Source: Flavobacteriaceae bacterium
GTDB taxonomy: Bacteria; Bacteroidota; Bacteroidia; Flavobacteriales; Flavobacteriaceae
Assembly: GCA_018657955.1 (NCBI GenBank)
Contig: JABHWD010000020.1
Span: 318,891 to 382,890, forward strand
DNA length: 64,000 nucleotides
Reading direction: 5' to 3'
The notes under the pieces are model-generated. The model searched no databases and had not been told where the DNA came from. It worked only from the letters and a program-made list of their open reading frames with translations. The translations under genes and the position numbers were made by a program. This document shows positions 59,922-64,000 of the stretch, in pieces. Each line of letters starts with the position of its first letter. Position 1 is the stretch's first letter.

Positions 59922-62477
59922 TTATCTAACAATTAGTTTAGAAATCTTGCTCTGTCCATTAATTGTTACTTTAATCATATAGAATCCACTATTGATTAAG
60001 CTAACATCTAACGTATTGTTATTGATAGATGTATCCATCACCCTTTTACCCATGATATCAAATACTTGTACATATTTAGTACCATTAACAGGAGAAAGTA
60101 TAGTAACATAATTACCATCTACTGGGTTTGGATAAATTCTCATATCTAGAACATTCACATCATCAATTGACATTGTATCTTCTTCAAGAGATACATCATC
60201 AATCCACCATTCAGCAGCATAAACTCCCTGATATCTAAATGCTATAGTTACTGTTCCGGTAGTTGGAAGTGCGTAAGGTCCATTAGCGACCCAAGTATCT
60301 TCACTTCCAAGAACATCATTTAGTACAACCCATGTAGCAGTGTCTAAATTTGATCCATCATAGTCTTCAGAGTATACTAAACTATGAACATCTGCATCCC
60401 CAGTCCAATTAACTCGATCTGAATAGCTCACAATAGGGCTAGAAGCTCCAGATAAGTCAAAAGTAGGACTTATTAGATATGAGTCATAAGTTCCATCTGC
60501 AACTGCTCCATAGGTATGAAGAGCAGAATATGTTCCTCCTGAAGTATTATTTTGTGAACCACTTGCTATCCATAGCGAAGCAGGTGCACCAGTAGCTGCA
60601 TAGGTAGTCCAACCTGCAGAGAAATCGTTTGTTTCAAAATCATCAGACCATGGAAATGAACCTGTGCCATCAAAAGCAGTGAAAGTAATAGTCTCCTCTA
60701 CCGCAGGATCTAAGGCTTGATGATTATCATCTGTAAGCCATGCAACTATCGTATGAACACCATTTGCTAAGCCTGTAAGTGAAACATCATTAGTGTCATA
60801 AACCATAACTTCACTACCTCCGTCTAAAGTATAATGCCAGTGACCATCATAACCATCACCTGCAGCACCTATAGTAAAGTTATCCACAGAAATAGAAACT
60901 GTTGCATCAGCATCAGTAACTGATACATCCCAATCTGCAGCTATAGCAGTTGCATCCCATATACATACATCATCTAGTGTTATTCCACGTCCCCAAAGAG
61001 CTGTACCCTGGAATCCAACGTAATAATCAGCGCTTGTATTAGGAAGATCTAATGTTATTTCAGTCCATGTAGTTACAGATGTAAGATATTCAGCTAATTC
61101 TACCCATGTACCATTTGCACCATCTCTATAAAATACTCTTAACTGATCTTGATCACCAGCCCATACCGCTTGAGTATAATTAAAAGTAACTTTAGGATTA
61201 GTTAATCCTGTAAGATCCATTGATGGAGAAATAATACTTGCTGTATCATAATCAGTATTATTACCGGAAAAGAAAAATGCCATTCCAGCTCCAGTAAGTG
61301 GAGTTACAGAACCATCTTGATTTGAAGTTGCACCACCTACCCAGTCAACCTCTCCTGAATAAATTGAAGTCGACCAATAACCAAGATCCGTATCGAAGCT
61401 TGAACAGTAGGGATAACTACCTGGGTAAATGCCGTCAAAAGTAGAAAAAGTAATAGTCTCTTCTACTGCAGGATCTAAGGCTGTGTGATTATTATCAACA
61501 AGCCATGCAACTAGTGTATGTTCACCATTTGCTAATCCTGTAAGTGAAACATCACTTGTGTTATAAACCATATTTGCACTACCTCCATCAAGAGTATAGT
61601 GCCAGTGACCATCATAACCGCCACCATTACCTACAGTAAAGTTCGTCAGAGAAACAACAGAAACTGTTGCATCATCAAAATCAACTGATACACTCCAATC
61701 TGCAGCTGGAGCTGATGTATCCATAACTGATATATCATCAACAAGCCAATCTGAAGAATTATTTCCTGTGTATTTAAATGCAACTGTAACTGCGGCCTCA
61801 GATGGAAGAGAAAATGTTCCTTCATCCCATGTATTCTCAGGATTACATCCACATCCTGAATAATATTGCTCATAGTTTATATTGTCGGTGATTGCATCAG
61901 TTAATAAAACCCATGTAGCAGCAGTAACATCACTTGTATCTTCAGTAGAGCCATTATCAACATAGTTTGTTGAGTACAAAACTTCATGACTTACTCCAGC
62001 AGCAGCATCTTGCTGATGTGCATGATCCCAATAATTCAATTCAGGTGTAGCAGCTCCTGAAAGATCAAAAGTTGGTGTTAATACCCAATTTTCCATCTCA
62101 CCAGATGCAACATAGTTGTCATGTCGAAGATAATTATCACCACCCCAACCTTGAAGCCCATCATTACCTATACCATGAGTAAAATGTCCAGTTGCTATAG
62201 TCCAACCATACTCAGTATTGGCAAGTTCAGCTGTACCAAGTTCACCTTGAGTTCCAGATTCTAACCCCTCTAAATAAGGAATTGTTGAAGTCACACTTTT
62301 ACTCAGGCTTGTTGCTTGAATGGTGATGTTTTCACCAAGCTGATTTACTACTACCGTGTCAAGTTTATCAGTAGGACAAGTTTGAGAAGAAGTTGTTAGA
62401 CTAAATAAAAATACGAAAGCAACCATTATGCTTTGCCATACTTTTATATTAATAAAATTCTGAGTAATTTTTTTCAT
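59922..62477 (-). CDS. T9SS-secreted modular protein with type A sorting domain
   Basis: The 851-residue protein has a signal peptide (ending near FLFSLTTSSQ). Cleaved-adhesin (MAM-like) jelly-roll domains with WxxDDxS patterns alternate with two copies of an ~85-residue module (YDGHWHYTLDGG, SLTGLANG, HTIVAWL, ALDPAVEETITF). The C-terminus is a T9SS type A sorting domain: MRIYPNPVDGNYVTI, VFDIMGKRVMDTSI, LINSGFYMIKVTINGQSK, ISKLIVR. The protein is exported through the outer membrane and anchored or released. Function is probably adhesion or glycan binding. The next gene upstream on this strand is a paralogue. Confidence 0.92.
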   Translation of the reverse strand: MKKITQNFINIKVWQSIMVAFVFLFSLTTSSQTCPTDKLDTVVVNQLGENITIQATSLSKSVTSTIPYLEGLESGTQGELGTAELANTEYGWTIATGHFTHGIGNDGLQGWGGDNYLRHDNYVASGEMENWVLTPTFDLSGAATPELNYWDHAHQQDAAAGVSHEVLYSTNYVDNGSTEDTSDVTAATWVLLTDAITDNINYEQYYSGCGCNPENTWDEGTFSLPSEAAVTVAFKYTGNNSSDWLVDDISVMDTSAPAADWSVSVDFDDATVSVVSLTNFTVGNGGGYDGHWHYTLDGGSANMVYNTSDVSLTGLANGEHTLVAWLVDNNHTALDPAVEETITFSTFDGIYPGSYPYCSSFDTDLGYWSTSIYSGEVDWVGGATSNQDGSVTPLTGAGMAFFFSGNNTDYDTASIISPSMDLTGLTNPKVTFNYTQAVWAGDQDQLRVFYRDGANGTWVELAEYLTSVTTWTEITLDLPNTSADYYVGFQGTALWGRGITLDDVCIWDATAIAADWDVSVTDADATVSISVDNFTIGAAGDGYDGHWHYTLDGGSEVMVYDTNDVSLTGLANGVHTIVAWLTDDNHQALDPAVEETITFTAFDGTGSFPWSDDFETNDFSAGWTTYAATGAPASLWIASGSQNNTSGGTYSALHTYGAVADGTYDSYLISPTFDLSGASSPIVSYSDRVNWTGDADVHSLVYSEDYDGSNLDTATWVVLNDVLGSEDTWVANGPYALPTTGTVTIAFRYQGVYAAEWWIDDVSLEEDTMSIDDVNVLDMRIYPNPVDGNYVTILSPVNGTKYVQVFDIMGKRVMDTSINNNTLDVSLINSGFYMIKVTINGQSKISKLIVR

Positions 62478-62567
62478 GTTTAATTTATTTAGTTAGTATT
62501 ATTTTCTTTTTTTGAAATAAAAAAAAGACGAAACGACAATTTAAGACAAATCTTTTAATTAATCAAA

Positions 62568-62615
62568 ATTAAAAGAAGAGAGCCTGGAAAAAGATATGGT
62601 GTAATTGAAAAATAT
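62568..62615 (+). pseudogene. remnant of a sulfatase 3' end
   Basis: The reading frame IKRREPGKRYGVIEKY resembles the sulfatase segment NLRRDPGERYNVIEKY encoded around 59656-59703. About 50 bp remain, followed directly by a copy of the sulfatase terminator. It marks a duplication of the region between sulfatase and T9SS gene. Confidence 0.7.
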
Positions 62616-62616
62616 A

Positions 62617-62658
62617 CTATAAAAAAAGCACTCAAAAAATTGAGTGCTTTTTTCATAG
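62617..62658. terminator. duplicated intrinsic terminator
   Basis: Same 19-bp stem as 59861-59902 with one mismatch (C in the T tract). Downstream bases (AGTTAGTTGA, then the T9SS gene end) also match the first copy. Confidence 0.85.
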
Positions 62659-62676
62659 TTAGTTGAACAACTAAGA

Positions 62677-64000
62677 TTATCTAACAACTAGTCTAGAAAT
62701 CTTGCTTTGTCCATCTATTGTTACTTTAATCATATAATATCCACTATTGATTAAGCTAACATCTAACGTATTGCCATTGATCGATGTATCCATCACTCTT
62801 CTACCCATGATATCAAATACTTGAATATATTTAGTACCATTAACCGGAGAAAGTATCGTAACATAGTTGCCATCTACTGGGTTTGGATAAATTTTAAGAT
62901 CTGATAAATCAACATCATCAATTCCTAATGTACTAGATGCTGATAAATCAAATGCTCCACTACTTGATGAAAAACCTTCAACCATTATATAATAAGTTGT
63001 TGTTCCATCAGAATTGAATGTAACCTCAGACTGTGTACTACATGAATCATCATTATATGCAATTTGAGTACCACCACATGCATCAAATATTCGAATATAC
63101 GTGTCAAATGAAGAGCCGCATAAAGAAATTGTAACATCGTCTGTCTGACCATTTCCAGTATATGAATACCATAGGTCATTGGAGCTATTATCACCAGAAT
63201 CTGTTGCATTAGTAGTATCACTAGAGATTTGATCACCATCACTTATAGCTATTGCTCCTGAACACTCATCATTAGAAAAAGTCCAGAAAGTAGTAGTTTG
63301 CTCTACTGCAGGATCTAAAGCTGCATGATTATCATCTACAAGCCATGCAACTAGTGTATGTTCACCATCTGTTAACCCTGTTAATACAAGATCATTTGTA
63401 TCATAAACCATTACTGTACTGCCTCCATCAATTGTATAATGCCAGTGACCATCACCACCACCTGCAGCAGCTACAGTAAAGTTATTAACAGTCACAGAAA
63501 CAGTTGCGTCAGTACCAGAAACTGATACAGTCCAACTTGCAGATGCAGGACTAGCGCCTGATTCAGTAATATCTAAAACAACATTAGCAATATAGTCTCT
63601 AGTTTGTCCAGTAACAGGACTCGCAGGATCAGGATTAGTACTATCACTATAATAGACTAAACCTCTAGTTTCACTAGCACCTGTACAATAAAAATCATGA
63701 GTAGTAGAATCGTAGCCAGATGTATTCTCATCCACTGCAATTACAAGATTACTAGCTCCATCATAATCAAAGGCAGTATCAAGCGTCACTAAAACATTGC
63801 CAGATCCATCAGGGGTAACCGTCCCATCAAATACTTGAGTCATATTTGCTACATCAACCCAATCATTTGTAGAACTAAAAGAGGATGATGAAGTTGTTCC
63901 CATGTATACAACCCAATCTCCACTATTTGCTAAAGTAGTAGCAGAATTAGCTGAATAAGTAACTGAATTAATAGCTCCAGCCACACCAATTTCCGCTGCA
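62677..64000 (-). CDS. T9SS-secreted modular protein (5' end beyond window)
   Basis: The frame stays open to the window edge, so the start is not seen; the GTG at 63984 is not a credible start. The visible 441 residues contain a beta-sandwich, one copy of the GHWHYTIDGG module (about 63270-63540), a domain of the type found in pre-peptidase C-terminal proteins (ISDGDQIS...LWYSYTGNG...FDTYIRIFDACGG), and a C-terminal T9SS type A sorting domain nearly identical to that of the 59922-62477 protein. It is secreted and probably adhesive. Confidence 0.9.
   Translation of the reverse strand, partial: AAEIGVAGAINSVTYSANSATTLANSGDWVVYMGTTSSSSFSSTNDWVDVANMTQVFDGTVTPDGSGNVLVTLDTAFDYDGASNLVIAVDENTSGYDSTTHDFYCTGASETRGLVYYSDSTNPDPASPVTGQTRDYIANVVLDITESGASPASASWTVSVSGTDATVSVTVNNFTVAAAGGGDGHWHYTIDGGSTVMVYDTNDLVLTGLTDGEHTLVAWLVDDNHAALDPAVEQTTTFWTFSNDECSGAIAISDGDQISSDTTNATDSGDNSSNDLWYSYTGNGQTDDVTISLCGSSFDTYIRIFDACGGTQIAYNDDSCSTQSEVTFNSDGTTTYYIMVEGFSSSSGAFDLSASSTLGIDDVDLSDLKIYPNPVDGNYVTILSPVNGTKYIQVFDIMGRRVMDTSINGNTLDVSLINSGYYMIKVTIDGQSKISRLVVR

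Noticed and set aside
1-64000. CRISPR arrays, insertion sequences or rRNA genes
   Set aside because: No regularly spaced repeats, no transposase and no rRNA sequence were seen in the window.

Overview
The window looks like a chromosomal segment of a low-GC marine Bacteroidota, most likely Flavobacteriia. Evidence: strong A+T bias, type IX secretion C-terminal sorting domains, TAnnTTTG-type -7 promoter boxes, a RibBA with a degenerate second half, and many flavobacterial-type secreted hydrolases. All calls rest on reading the sequence; no database search was run.

Left part (1-29760), ordinary chromosome. It holds the start of a glutamate formimidoyltransferase gene, a GNAT acetyltransferase, small membrane and periplasmic proteins, an M24 peptidase, a CPBP protease, a PAS-UbiA fusion, a hotdog thioesterase, DnaK, PanB and a pseudouridine synthase. 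Next come a TetR-AlkB-aldehyde dehydrogenase hydrocarbon oxidation operon with two clear palindromic operators, and a 5-oxoprolinase operon (pxpABC) with an NRAMP-like transporter that lacks the usual metal ligands. TilS, dihydrolipoyl dehydrogenase, NhaC, FtsK, a LolA-like protein, an LptF/G permease, RibBA and a secreted alpha/beta hydrolase follow.

Middle part (about 29923-46516), an integrative element in tRNA-Ser(UGA). A 15-bp direct repeat of the tRNA 3' end marks both ends. A tyrosine recombinase, an excisionase-like protein and a small HUH-type Rep-like protein lie toward the right end. The cargo is a complete Sec-type (clade II) nitrous oxide reductase cluster: nosZ, nosL fused to a membrane domain, nosD, nosF, nosY, two c-type cytochromes, a fasciclin protein and a peroxiredoxin. 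It also carries an Fnr-like regulator with an N-terminal cysteine cluster, an MBL-rhodanese protein and several small orphan genes. Five promoters in the element share the palindrome ATGAY-N4-RTCAT, each centred exactly 33 bp from a position resembling the -7 box. The element therefore appears to be a self-regulated, oxygen- or NO-responsive N2O-respiration island. Two of the promoters are near-identical 66-bp duplicates.

Right part (46550-64000), chromosome again. It holds small membrane proteins with an XRE regulator, a hemolysin III homologue, a large VPS10/BNR-type secreted protein, a sorbosone dehydrogenase-like lipoprotein, and a run of M1 peptidase, SSS symporter, FG-GAP lipoprotein and sulfatase. 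Two T9SS-secreted modular proteins close the window. The second is cut by the window end and is preceded by a duplicated terminator and a remnant of a sulfatase 3' end.
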